Shown in pieces: positions 1-8,962 of a stretch of DNA of 60,413 nt. A program made the position numbers and the translations under genes. Origin of the DNA: Actinomycetes bacterium. GTDB taxonomy: Bacteria; Actinomycetota; Thermoleophilia; UBA2241. The first letter of the stretch is position 1; each line of letters begins with the position of its first letter. Below the pieces are notes generated by a model. The model saw nothing but the letters and a program-made list of their open reading frames with translations, was not told the origin of the DNA and ran no database searches. The DNA is taken from assembly GCA_029547745.1 (NCBI GenBank), contig JAKPOQ010000023.1, positions 1-60,413 of the forward strand, written 5' to 3'.

Positions 1-957
1 CGTTCCAAGCTCGCCCTGCGCGACACATGGGTGAAGTTCACGAGCCTCTCCATGACGGCCGACGCGACGACGGTCACCTACGGGATCGGGACGAGCCTTC
101 GCGGACGCGTCTACCCTGCGCTCAAGGACGGCGCGACGGTCACGCTGCGGTACACCCGCGACGGCGCCTCAGGATCGATCGCCGTGAAGACCGCGCGCCA
201 CACGCAGGAGCTCGGCAATGGCGCGACCGCGACGTACTCGAGCTACTCCTTCAACGCCAAGCCGAAGAAGGAGACCTCCTACTATTGGTCCTCCGGCGAC
301 GGGCGCTCGCCCAAGGCGACGCTCAGAGTACGGCCGGTCGTTGCCGTCAAGGCGAGCGCCACGAGCGTCGCCGCCGGCGACACGGTCACGTTCACAGGCT
401 CGACCACGCCACTGCTGCCCGCTGCAACGGTCTGGCTGCAGACGAAGAGCGGCGACGACGCCGCCTGGACGGACGTGGTCAGCGGCGTGTTCGACGCCGA
501 CGGAGCATGCTCGTTCGACTGGACGGCCGAGGCCGGCGTGACGGCGGCACGCCTGCGCGTGCCGCCCACCGCCGGCCTCGTGACCGCCTACAGCCCGGCC
601 GTTCAGCTCACGGTGTCCGACGCGCCGGCTCCTGCGCAGACGCCACTCCCGAAGTGGAAGGTCACCCTCAGTCTCTCCGCCAGCAAGGTCAAGCCGGGCA
701 CGAAGGTCAGCTACCGCGGGGCGGTCAGCACCGCCTCCGACCCGGCGGGAAGTGGGACCGTGATCCTGCAGAAGCGGCGCCAGGGCGACACTCAGTGGCT
801 GAGCTGGCGGACACTCGCCCTGAGGGACGGCGCCTACTCGACGACGGTCGCGATGACGACTGCGGACCGCGTCTGGCAGTTTCGCGCCAAGATGCCGGCG
901 GACGCGTCCAACGCGACCGGCTACAGCCCGACCAGGACGCTCACCGTCACCAGATAG
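1..957 (+). CDS. C-terminal part of a secreted protein with Ig-like/bacterial surface repeats (5' truncated by window edge)
   Basis: Frame +1 is open from base 1. Two to three beta-rich Ig-like segments (SLSASKVKPGTKVSYRGAVS...TRTLTVTR). Stop at 955-957. Confidence 0.7.
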   Translation, partial: RSKLALRDTWVKFTSLSMTADATTVTYGIGTSLRGRVYPALKDGATVTLRYTRDGASGSIAVKTARHTQELGNGATATYSSYSFNAKPKKETSYYWSSGDGRSPKATLRVRPVVAVKASATSVAAGDTVTFTGSTTPLLPAATVWLQTKSGDDAAWTDVVSGVFDADGACSFDWTAEAGVTAARLRVPPTAGLVTAYSPAVQLTVSDAPAPAQTPLPKWKVTLSLSASKVKPGTKVSYRGAVSTASDPAGSGTVILQKRRQGDTQWLSWRTLALRDGAYSTTVAMTTADRVWQFRAKMPADASNATGYSPTRTLTVTR

Positions 958-1095
958 CAGCGCTCGCTGCCATGACGCGCAGCGTCTCGCGCCGTCGGGC
1001 ACTCGCCTTGCCGAGAGGGGGAGACGACCCGGGCCGGCGATACCCGCAGAGGGCGACCTGGGCTTGGCGACATCCTGAGAGCATCCTGAAAGAGG

Positions 1096-1132
1096 GGCGA
1101 CCCGGGCCTGGTAGGGGAAGGCCCGGGTCGCC
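1096..1132. terminator. Perfect 14-bp inverted repeat between convergent genes; candidate bidirectional terminator
   Basis: GGCGACCCGGGCCT-N9-AGGCCCGGGTCGCC lies between the stop at 957 (+) and the phoU stop at 1250 (-). No T-tract. Confidence 0.55.
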
Positions 1133-1249
1133 GGGCAGGCTCTCCGCGCACGGCAGGGTAGGGGCCGCCGTCGCGCTGGAGGCCGGGACAGGGACGCTCG
1201 ACCTGAGGGTCCGGCGTCCCGCACTTGTCGATCGCAGGCACTCTTCCTG

Positions 1250-1948
1250 TCAGACGTCCTCCGGGTCGCTCACGCCGAGCAGGTCTCCCGGAGTGTCGGG
1301 CAGCTGATGCCGGCTGATCTCGCCCTCGACCATGTAAAGGACCTCCTCGGCGATGTTCGTCGCGTGGTCCGCGAGGCGCTCCATGTAGCGCGCCACGTTG
1401 AACATGAGGACGATGGCATCGAGGTGCTGGAGATCGGCGCGCAGCTCCTCCTTGAGCTCCTCCAGCAACCGCCGGTACAGCTCGTCGACCTCGTCGTCGG
1501 CGGCGAGCACCTTGCGCGCCACGACCGCGTCCTGCTGCACGAGGGCGTCGAGCGCCTTGCCGATCATGGTACGCATGCGATCGGCCATCACCGTCAGACT
1601 GGGCGGGACCGGCACCGGGTACTCGGCGGCCAACTGCTCGGCGCGCTCAGCGATGTTCACCGCCAGGTCGCCGATTCGCTCGAGCTCGTTGTCGATCTTG
1701 ATGACGGCGATGATGAAGCGCAGGTCGCTCGCCACGGGCTGATAGAGCGCCAGGAGCTTGAGGCACTCCTCCTCGACCTCGACCTCGTTCACGTCGATCC
1801 GGACGTCGCCGGCGATGACCTTGCGCGCCTTGGCCACGTCGTGGGTCTCGATCGCCCGGACGGCAAGACGCAGGTTCTCTTCGACGAGCGCGCCGAGCGC
1901 CAGGACCTTGCGCTTGAGTCGCTCGATCTCGCGCTGCAGATGAGTCAT
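1250..1948 (-). CDS. phoU: Phosphate signalling/transport regulator PhoU
   Basis: Duplicated PhoU helical domain (AIETHDVAKARKVIAGDVRID...VNIAERAEQL; NVARYMERLADHATNIAEEVLYMVEG). Adjacent to pstB. Confidence 0.95.
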   Translation of the reverse strand: MTHLQREIERLKRKVLALGALVEENLRLAVRAIETHDVAKARKVIAGDVRIDVNEVEVEEECLKLLALYQPVASDLRFIIAVIKIDNELERIGDLAVNIAERAEQLAAEYPVPVPPSLTVMADRMRTMIGKALDALVQQDAVVARKVLAADDEVDELYRRLLEELKEELRADLQHLDAIVLMFNVARYMERLADHATNIAEEVLYMVEGEISRHQLPDTPGDLLGVSDPEDV

Positions 1949-1968
1949 GGACGGTGGCCCTCCCAGGC

Positions 1969-2835
1969 TCAGCTGAACCGGCCGGTGATGTAGTCCTCGG
2001 TCTGCTTCTCTCGGGGGTTGGAGAAGATCTGCGTCGTCGGGCCGAACTCGACGATGCGCCCCTCGTAGAAGAAGGCGGTGTAGTCACTGACACGCGCCGC
2101 CTGCTGCATGTTGTGGGTCACGATGACGATGGTGTAGTTCTTCTTCAGGCTCTCCATGAGCTCCTCGATCTTCGCCGTCGCCACCGGGTCGATGGCCGAG
2201 GCGGGTTCGTCCATGAGGACGACGTCCGGCTCGGTGGCGATGCAGCGCGCGATGCACAGGCGCTGCTGCTGACCGCCGGACAGGGCGATGCCGGGCTCGC
2301 CGAGCTTGTGCTTGACTTCGTCCCAGAGCGCGGAGCGCCGCAGCGCGTCCTCGACACGGTCGGCGAGCTCGGAGCGACTCAGCTTGTAGTGCTGACGCAG
2401 GCCATAGGCCACGTTGTCGAAGACACTCATGGGGAACGGGCTCGGCTTCTGGAAGATCATCCCCATGCGTCGCCGCAGGTCGAGGACGTCAGTGCCCGGC
2501 ACGAGGATGTTCTTGCCGTCGAAGACGATCTCGCCCGTCGCCCTGTGGTCGCGGTAGAGCTCGTAGATCCGGTTGTAGGTGCGGATGTGCGTCGACTTCC
2601 CGCAACCCGAAGGACCGATGATCGCTGTCACCCGGTTCCTCTTGATGTCGACGTCGTTGTCGAAGAGCGCCTGCTCCTTCCCATAGAAGAAGTCGAGGCC
2701 GCGCACCGAGATCACGCTCTCGAGAGCGTCGAAGTCGTCGTCGGTCGCGTGCGCCGCCGCCACTTCGACGGGCGGCGCGACCAGCACGTCCCGTCTCGCC
2801 CCGTCAGTGCTGTCCTTCACTTTGCTCCCTACCAT
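1969..2835 (-). CDS. pstB: Phosphate ABC transporter ATP-binding protein PstB
   Basis: Walker [18 protein letters not shown] signature, VLMDEP Walker B; pst gene context. Confidence 0.96.
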   Translation of the reverse strand: MVGSKVKDSTDGARRDVLVAPPVEVAAAHATDDDFDALESVISVRGLDFFYGKEQALFDNDVDIKRNRVTAIIGPSGCGKSTHIRTYNRIYELYRDHRATGEIVFDGKNILVPGTDVLDLRRRMGMIFQKPSPFPMSVFDNVAYGLRQHYKLSRSELADRVEDALRRSALWDEVKHKLGEPGIALSGGQQQRLCIARCIATEPDVVLMDEPASAIDPVATAKIEELMESLKKNYTIVIVTHNMQQAARVSDYTAFFYEGRIVEFGPTTQIFSNPREKQTEDYITGRFS

Positions 2836-3788
2836 TCCTTACCTCGCTGGAAGATCAGACGCATGAGGACGTTGAGGCCGAGCACGGCGACGATGATCAG
2901 CAGCGCGCCGCCCCACGCGAGTTCCTGCATACGCGGATACGGCGTGCCCGAGAAGTCGTAGACCGTCTTCGTCAGGTTGGCGACCGGACCGCCGAAGAAC
3001 CCCTCCGGGCCGAAGAGCCCCTCCAACCAGTACGGGCTGCTCAGCGCCGTGAACAGGAGCGGAGCCGTCTCACCGGCGACGCGCACCGTGGCGAGGACGG
3101 CTCCGGTGATCAGGCCGCTGCGTGCCGCCCGCACGACGACGCCGAGCGTGACCCGCCAGCGCGGGACGCCCATGGCCAGCGCCGACTCGCGCAGTTCGTT
3201 GGGCACGAGGTTGAGCATGTCCTCGGTGGTCCGCGCCATGACGGGCAGCATGATGAACGCGAGGGCGACGGAGCCGGCGAAGCCGGAGTAGTGAGCGAAC
3301 GGCTTCACGAGGACCGCGAACACGAACAGGCCGACCACGATCGACGGGATTCCCATGTTGACGTTGGCGACCATCCGCACCGTCGTCGCGATCCGGCCGT
3401 TACGCCCGAACTCGGCGAGCCACACGCCGCCAAGGAAGCCCGTCGGCAGCGCGATCAGCGAAGCCGCCGCGGTGATCACCAGGGTCCCGAGGATGGCGTT
3501 GCCGAGGCCGCCGCCCTCTTCGCCCACGGCCGGCGGCAGCTCGGTGAAGAAGCCCCAGTCGATCGCTCCCACGCCGCGTCTCACGACCTCCCAGACGATG
3601 AGCGCCATGACGGCGATCCCGAGCGACGCGGCCACCCACGAGACGATCTTGATCGCGAGGTCAGCCGCCTTCCGGCGGGCGTGTGACCGTGCGGGCACCG
3701 CCGACAAGGGCGGAAGGCCGTGCACGCCGTGGTCGTCCCCGCCGGGCCTGGGAGTGCGGAGGGCAGATCCCGTAGGGGAGGCGCTCAT
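2829..3788 (-). CDS. pstA: Phosphate ABC transporter permease PstA
   Basis: Binding-protein-dependent permease motif region ([31 protein letters not shown]). ATG at 3788 overlaps the pstC stop. Confidence 0.94.
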   Translation of the reverse strand: MSASPTGSALRTPRPGGDDHGVHGLPPLSAVPARSHARRKAADLAIKIVSWVAASLGIAVMALIVWEVVRRGVGAIDWGFFTELPPAVGEEGGGLGNAILGTLVITAAASLIALPTGFLGGVWLAEFGRNGRIATTVRMVANVNMGIPSIVVGLFVFAVLVKPFAHYSGFAGSVALAFIMLPVMARTTEDMLNLVPNELRESALAMGVPRWRVTLGVVVRAARSGLITGAVLATVRVAGETAPLLFTALSSPYWLEGLFGPEGFFGGPVANLTKTVYDFSGTPYPRMQELAWGGALLIIVAVLGLNVLMRLIFQRGKEW

Positions 3789-4795
3789 GCCCGGCCTCCA
3801 GCGGTCCGCTGCGCTCGTTTGAGCCACATCTGCGCCAACACCTGGAAGACCATGGTGATGGCGAACAACACGAGACCCATGGCGATGAGGGCGCTGATGT
3901 CCAGCTCGGTCATCGCCTCCCCGAACTGGAGGGCGATGAGCGACGCCACGGTCGTGCCCGGGTCGAAGAGGGAGCTCGGGACGTTGAGGAACTCACCGCC
4001 CACGAGGTAGGCGACGGCCATGGTCTCGCCGAGCGCCCGCCCGAGGCCGATGAAGGCCGCGCCCACGACACCGCTGAGGGCGTAGCGCAAGCTGATGCGG
4101 CGCAGGACCTCCCACGTCGTCGAGCCCATGCCGTAACCGGCCTCCTTGGTGACGCGCGGCACCATGAGCAGGACGTCGCGCGTGAAGGCGGTGATGAACG
4201 GCAGCACCATCACGGCGAGGACGAGCCCGGCGGTCAGGATCGAGAACCCGCCACCCTGGAACGTAGCCCCCGGCCTGATGAGGGGGAGGTCGCCCAGCCA
4301 GCTCCCCGTGACCGCCGGGACGACTGTGCCCTGCATGAAGGGCACCAGCACGTACAGGCCCCACATCCCGAAGATGATGCTTGGGATCGCGGCGAGCATC
4401 TCCACGGCAGTCCCGATGACGCGAGCGACGGACGGCGGCACCAGCTCGGTCAACAGCAGGGCGATGACGAACGCGAGGGGCACCGCGATGACCATCGCGA
4501 CGATGGTCGTCAGCGCCGTCCCCGCGAGAGCCGACAACGCCCCGTAGCTCCCGCTGCTCGGCGACCACGAGACCGTGGTGAGAAAGCTGAAGCCAAGCTC
4601 CCTGATCGCCGGCCACGAGTCATAGATGAGCACCCCGGCGAGGGTGAACATGGCGATGGTGACCAGGAGCCCGCAGACCAGCGTGAGGACGCGGAAGACC
4701 GGGTCACCGAAGCGATGGCCGCGCCGCGGCGCCGCCTCAGCGGCGCCGCGGCGCGGCCCTGTCTGTCGCTGCATGTCGAGTTCGACCGTGCTCAC
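3785..4795 (-). CDS. pstC: Phosphate ABC transporter permease PstC
   Basis: Permease helices and ISLRYALSGVVGAAFIGLGRALGETMAVAYLVG. GTG start at 4795 preceded by GGAGGTAGGGAC. Confidence 0.94.
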   Translation of the reverse strand: MSTVELDMQRQTGPRRGAAEAAPRRGHRFGDPVFRVLTLVCGLLVTIAMFTLAGVLIYDSWPAIRELGFSFLTTVSWSPSSGSYGALSALAGTALTTIVAMVIAVPLAFVIALLLTELVPPSVARVIGTAVEMLAAIPSIIFGMWGLYVLVPFMQGTVVPAVTGSWLGDLPLIRPGATFQGGGFSILTAGLVLAVMVLPFITAFTRDVLLMVPRVTKEAGYGMGSTTWEVLRRISLRYALSGVVGAAFIGLGRALGETMAVAYLVGGEFLNVPSSLFDPGTTVASLIALQFGEAMTELDISALIAMGLVLFAITMVFQVLAQMWLKRAQRTAGGRA

Positions 4796-4844
4796 GTCCC
4801 TACCTCCGTGCGCGACGTATGCCGGTGTTACTGCGGACCGGCGC

Positions 4845-5954
4845 TCAGAGCGGCCAGACCGGTCCACCGGCGGCGGTGATGCTCTTCTCCCATTCGCTCT
4901 CGATCAGCGTGTAGACACTCTCGGGTAGCGGCACGTAGTTGAGCTCTTCCGCCGCGGCGCCGCCCTGGGTGAACGCCCAGTCGAAGAACTTCAGCATGGT
5001 CTGGGCGCGACCAGCGTCGGCTTGCTCCTTCTGCGTGAGGATGAACGACGCCCCGGTGATGGGCCACGTGGTCGCACCCGGCTGGTTCACGAGCACCACG
5101 TAGAAGTCCTCGGCCCCGGCCCAATCGGCCTGAGCGGCAGCCTGGGTGAAGGTCTCAAGGCTCGGCTTCACCCATTCGCCGTCGGCATTCTGGACCTGGG
5201 TGGTGGCAAGCCCGGCTTCCTCGGCGTATGCGTACTCGACGTAGCCGATCGAGCCCTTGAGCTGCTGCACGCTGGCGGCGACGCCTTCGTTGCCCTTGCC
5301 GCCTACCCCCGTAGGCCACGCGATCTCCTTCTCGCCGCCGAGGGTCCAGACATCGCCTGCAGCGGCAGCGAGGTAGCTCGTGAAGATCCACGTCGTGCCC
5401 GAGCTGTCGGAACGGTGCACGACACTGATCTTGCCGGACGGGATCTTGACGCCCTTGTTCACCGCCGCGATCGCCGGATCGCCCCAGTCAGTGATGTCGC
5501 CGTTGTAGATCTTGGCGATCAGCTCGCCCGTCAGCCTGAGCTCGTTGCTCTCGATGCCTTCAAGGTTGACGATCATGACGACGCCGCCGACGCACTGCGG
5601 CCACTGCACGAGCCCTGCGTCTTCGAGCTCGGTGGGCTCGAGAGGGCTGTCCGAAGCGCCGAAGTCCACAGTCTTCGCCGTGATCGCCGAGATGCCGCCT
5701 CCGGAGCCGATGGACTGGTAGTTGAGCTTGACGTCGGTGAGTCCCGCGTACTCGCTACCCCACTTCGAATAGAGCGGATAGGGGAAGCTCGCCCCGGCGC
5801 CGACGATCGTGTCCGTGGTGTCCGACGCGGGCGGACCGCTTTCGGCGCTCGTCTCGTCGCCGCCGCAGGCGGCAAGCCCCAGCGCCGCGAGGGCGACGAC
5901 AGCCATCAGGGCGACGGCGGCCGCCGTGCGCCGCAAGCGAATGGACTTCCTCAT
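4845..5954 (-). CDS. pstS: Phosphate-binding lipoprotein PstS
   Basis: Lipobox (AALGLAACGG), TIVGAGASFPYPLYSKWGSEY, VVHRSDSSGTTWIFTSYL; first gene of pstSCAB. Confidence 0.95.
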   Translation of the reverse strand: MRKSIRLRRTAAAVALMAVVALAALGLAACGGDETSAESGPPASDTTDTIVGAGASFPYPLYSKWGSEYAGLTDVKLNYQSIGSGGGISAITAKTVDFGASDSPLEPTELEDAGLVQWPQCVGGVVMIVNLEGIESNELRLTGELIAKIYNGDITDWGDPAIAAVNKGVKIPSGKISVVHRSDSSGTTWIFTSYLAAAAGDVWTLGGEKEIAWPTGVGGKGNEGVAASVQQLKGSIGYVEYAYAEEAGLATTQVQNADGEWVKPSLETFTQAAAQADWAGAEDFYVVLVNQPGATTWPITGASFILTQKEQADAGRAQTMLKFFDWAFTQGGAAAEELNYVPLPESVYTLIESEWEKSITAAGGPVWPL

Positions 5955-6031
5955 CCTGGCCTTCCTTGAGTCGATGGACGTTCCGGGCGCGGCACCCCTG
6001 ACGCGCCGCACCGTCACGCTACCCGGGGACT

Positions 6032-6058
6032 GTTAGGGGAGAGTTAGCGGCAGGTCAG
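6032..6058 (-). promoter_or_regulatory. Candidate Pho box: three 11-bp-spaced direct repeats upstream of pstS
   Basis: On + strand: GTTAG(6032) GTTAG(6043) GTCAG(6054), exact 11-bp periodicity. 78-104 bp upstream of the pstS ATG. Confidence 0.55.
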
Positions 6059-6161
6059 CTCGCGACAAGACTTCGGCAGGCGCGAGGGTGCTGCCCAAAA
6101 GGGAGACGTGACCGGGCGCTCGACCGCGGCTCGACGCACGACGTCGGTCGCCAGATGAGCC

Positions 6162-7949
6162 TCAGCGGCGCGGCAGGTGAAGACGAAAGGTACTGCCGCG
6201 CCCGACGACGCTCTCGACCGAGACGGTCCCGCCGTGCACCTGCGCGATGTGCTTGACGATCGAGAGTCCCAGGCCCGTACCGCCGAGGTCGCGGCTGCGG
6301 GCCTTGTCGACGCGGTAGAAACGTTCGAAGAGGCGCGGCAGATGCTCGCGCGCGATGCCGACCCCCTGGTCGCTCACGGCGATCACCGTCTCGTCGGTGG
6401 TCTGGGTCACGGAGACGGTGACGGTCGTCCCCTCGGAGCTGTACTTGATCGCGTTGTCGAGCAGGTTGACCATGGCCTGTTCCACGAGCGGCGGGTCGAT
6501 CTCGGCGACAAGGTCGTCCGGACACTCGACCTCGATCGTGATCCGCTTCGCCTCGGCCTTGATCCCGCACACCTCGGCAGCCACCGTCAGCACGTCGGCG
6601 AGGCGCGTCTCCTGCACGACGACCTCGCGGCCGTCGCCGGCGCGCTCGAGGCTGGACAGCGAGAGGAGATCCTCGACGATCGCGTTCAGGCGATCGGCCT
6701 GCCCCGCGATGATGCGCAAGAAGCGCCGCGCCGTCACGGGGTCGTCGATCGCCCCGTCGGCGAGCGTCTCAGCAAAGCCCTTGATCGACGTGACCGGCGT
6801 CTTCAGCTCGTGCGACACGTTGGCGACGAAGTCACGACGGACGGCCTCGAGCCGTCGCAGCCGAGTCACGTCGTTCACCACGATCACGGCGCCGGCGACG
6901 GCCCCGTCCTCAGCCTGGAGCAGAGAGCCGTGGGCCTGCAGGTACCGTTCCTCCCCGCCGACCTCCACGGTCAGGTCGGCCTCGACTGGTTGCTCCCCTT
7001 CGAGGACGGCGCGCACGACACCCTGCAGCTCAGGGTTGCGCACCACCTCCTCGATCGACGCCCCGACGACGTCGTCCGCCGCCACGCCCAGCAGACGCGC
7101 GACGGCGGTGTTGACGGCGATCACGCGCCCCTGAGGATCGACGGCGAGGACGCCCTCGACCATGCTCTCGAGCACGGCCTCGCGCCGGTTGCGCTCACGG
7201 GTCAGCGTCCTCAGCTTGTCGTCGAGCTCCGCCGCCATCCGGTTCATGGACTCGGCCACGGCGGCGAACTCGACCGTGGAAGACGGGAGAACCTTATGGC
7301 TGAGGTCCCCGGCGGCGAAGCGCTCGGCGCCTTCGCGCATCTGGCGGACCGGTCGCGCGATGTGCCGCGACACGCACCAGCCAAGCAAGGCGGCGACGAG
7401 GGCGACGACCGCCGCGCCCGCGAAGATGCTGCGATAGAGGTGAGAAAGCGCGGCGTCGACGGCGGTGAGCGGCGTCGCCGTGCGCACCACGGCGACGACC
7501 TCACCGCCGGCCTCGAGCGGCACCGCCACGTACATCATCTCGACGCCCAGCGTCTGGCTGCGTCGCACCGCGCGCCCGACGCCGCCGCCGACGGCGGCCC
7601 TGTACTCAGGACGGTCCGAGTGGTTGACCATGTCCTCGGGCAAACGGTCCGAATCGGCGATGACCTCCCCCGCCGCCCGGCCCCGGGCGCCCGCCCCGAT
7701 GAGGGTGATGCGGGTATCGGACGCGGCGCCCATCCGCTGGATCAGCGGCTCGATGCCGCGAAGCTCACCGCTCGTGACGAGCGCCGTCACCTCTTCGCGC
7801 ACCAGGCTCGCACGCACCCGAAGGTCGTCGGCGATCCGGTCGGTGTAGAAGTCGCGGGCGAAGCTCACCGCGAGCCAGCCGACGGCGACCGTGGCCAGGA
7901 TGACGACGACGAGGTAGCTCGCGTAGATGCGCCAGAAGAGGTGACGCAT
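6162..7949 (-). CDS. phoR: Phosphate-regulon sensor histidine kinase PhoR (HAMP-PAS-HisKA-HATPase)
   Basis: H-box VANVSHELKTPVTSIKGFAETL, N/G boxes (DNAIKYSSEG, DQGVGI, GTGLGLSIVKHI), HAMP and PAS regions; next to a phoB-type regulator. Confidence 0.93.
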   Translation of the reverse strand: MRHLFWRIYASYLVVVILATVAVGWLAVSFARDFYTDRIADDLRVRASLVREEVTALVTSGELRGIEPLIQRMGAASDTRITLIGAGARGRAAGEVIADSDRLPEDMVNHSDRPEYRAAVGGGVGRAVRRSQTLGVEMMYVAVPLEAGGEVVAVVRTATPLTAVDAALSHLYRSIFAGAAVVALVAALLGWCVSRHIARPVRQMREGAERFAAGDLSHKVLPSSTVEFAAVAESMNRMAAELDDKLRTLTRERNRREAVLESMVEGVLAVDPQGRVIAVNTAVARLLGVAADDVVGASIEEVVRNPELQGVVRAVLEGEQPVEADLTVEVGGEERYLQAHGSLLQAEDGAVAGAVIVVNDVTRLRRLEAVRRDFVANVSHELKTPVTSIKGFAETLADGAIDDPVTARRFLRIIAGQADRLNAIVEDLLSLSSLERAGDGREVVVQETRLADVLTVAAEVCGIKAEAKRITIEVECPDDLVAEIDPPLVEQAMVNLLDNAIKYSSEGTTVTVSVTQTTDETVIAVSDQGVGIAREHLPRLFERFYRVDKARSRDLGGTGLGLSIVKHIAQVHGGTVSVESVVGRGSTFRLHLPRR

Positions 7950-8014
7950 GGACTCAAGCGTCCCGCGGGATCGACTCAGACGTCGCCCAGTGTGGCGCGC
8001 GCTGCAGCATCAGA

Positions 8015-8716
8015 TCAGACGTCCCGCAGGCGGTAGCCGACGCCGCGCACGGTCTCGATGGAGGAGCCGGCCTTGCCGAGCTTGCGGCGCAGCGACACGA
8101 TGTGCACGTCGACCGACCGCTCGGTCACGTAACGGTCGGCGACGTATACATCGTCGCCCTGCGCCGCATCGACGATCTGCTGCCGCGTGAACACCCACCC
8201 CGGCCGGCGGGCGAGGTACAGCAGGATGCGGAACTCGGTCACCGTCAGGTCGACGGGCGCGTCGCCGACTAACACCTCATGACGCCCCGGATGGATGACG
8301 ATGTCGTTGACATGCAGGGCCGCATCTTCCTCGGTCGCCTCGCTCTCGCGGCGAAGCACCGCCTTGACACGCGCCGTCAACACACGCGGGCTGAACGGCT
8401 TCGTGACGTAGTCGGCGGCGCCCAGCTCGAGCCCGGCGACGATGTCGGCCTCGCTACCCTTCGCCGTCAGCATGATGACGGGGATGTGGCGCGTGGTCAG
8501 GTCGCCCTTGAGGCGCCGGCAGACCTCGAGCCCGTCGACGCCGGGCAGCATGAGGTCGAGGACGACTACATCGGGCATCTTCATGCGCGTCGCCGCCAGC
8601 GCGTCCTCGCCGGTCGTCACGCAGACGACGGTGTAGCCCTCCTTCTCAAGGTTGTACTTGACGAGTTCGAGGATGTCCTCTTCGTCGTCGACCACGAGCA
8701 CGGTCTCGTGCGCCAT
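8015..8716 (-). CDS. phoB: Response regulator, OmpR/PhoB family
   Basis: Receiver domain (VVDDEEDILELVKYNLEKEGY, VVLDLMLPG) plus winged-helix (VTERSVDVHIVSLRRKLGKAG...VRGVGYRL). Confidence 0.93.
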   Translation of the reverse strand: MAHETVLVVDDEEDILELVKYNLEKEGYTVVCVTTGEDALAATRMKMPDVVVLDLMLPGVDGLEVCRRLKGDLTTRHIPVIMLTAKGSEADIVAGLELGAADYVTKPFSPRVLTARVKAVLRRESEATEEDAALHVNDIVIHPGRHEVLVGDAPVDLTVTEFRILLYLARRPGWVFTRQQIVDAAQGDDVYVADRYVTERSVDVHIVSLRRKLGKAGSSIETVRGVGYRLRDV

Positions 8717-8788
8717 AAGCGGTCCTCCTTGCCCGACGACGGCCCCAGGGCGGAGGCGTCGACGCGGCCGTGAAGGTACCCCGGCTAC

Positions 8789-8804
8789 ATTAGCGATTCG
8801 TTAG
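8789..8804 (-). promoter_or_regulatory. Candidate Pho box: two 11-bp-spaced TTAG repeats upstream of phoB
   Basis: ATTAGCGATTCGTTAG, period 11, same core as the repeats at 6032-6058; about 73 bp upstream of the phoB ATG. Confidence 0.45.
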
Positions 8805-8962
8805 CATGGTGGCGAGACCCTTGGGCGTCGCGAGCACGGAGAGCGAGAGACGAGCGCAAGAGGCCAAACGTGGCCCCGACGCCGGGCGCCGGTCGAGGCG
8901 CAGGACCGCAGCCCTGGCGCCGGACTGTGACCCTGGCGCTCAGCAGTGAGGAGGGGGACATC

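Noticed and set aside
1969-2835. Unusual PstB residues ([21 protein letters not shown])
   Set aside because: Walker A, signature and Walker B motifs are intact and the pst context is complete; most likely lineage variation.
6177-8036. 619-aa plus-strand ORF antisense to phoR
   Set aside because: Low-complexity H/D/R-rich translation typical of the antisense frame of GC-rich genes; the minus strand encodes a textbook histidine kinase.
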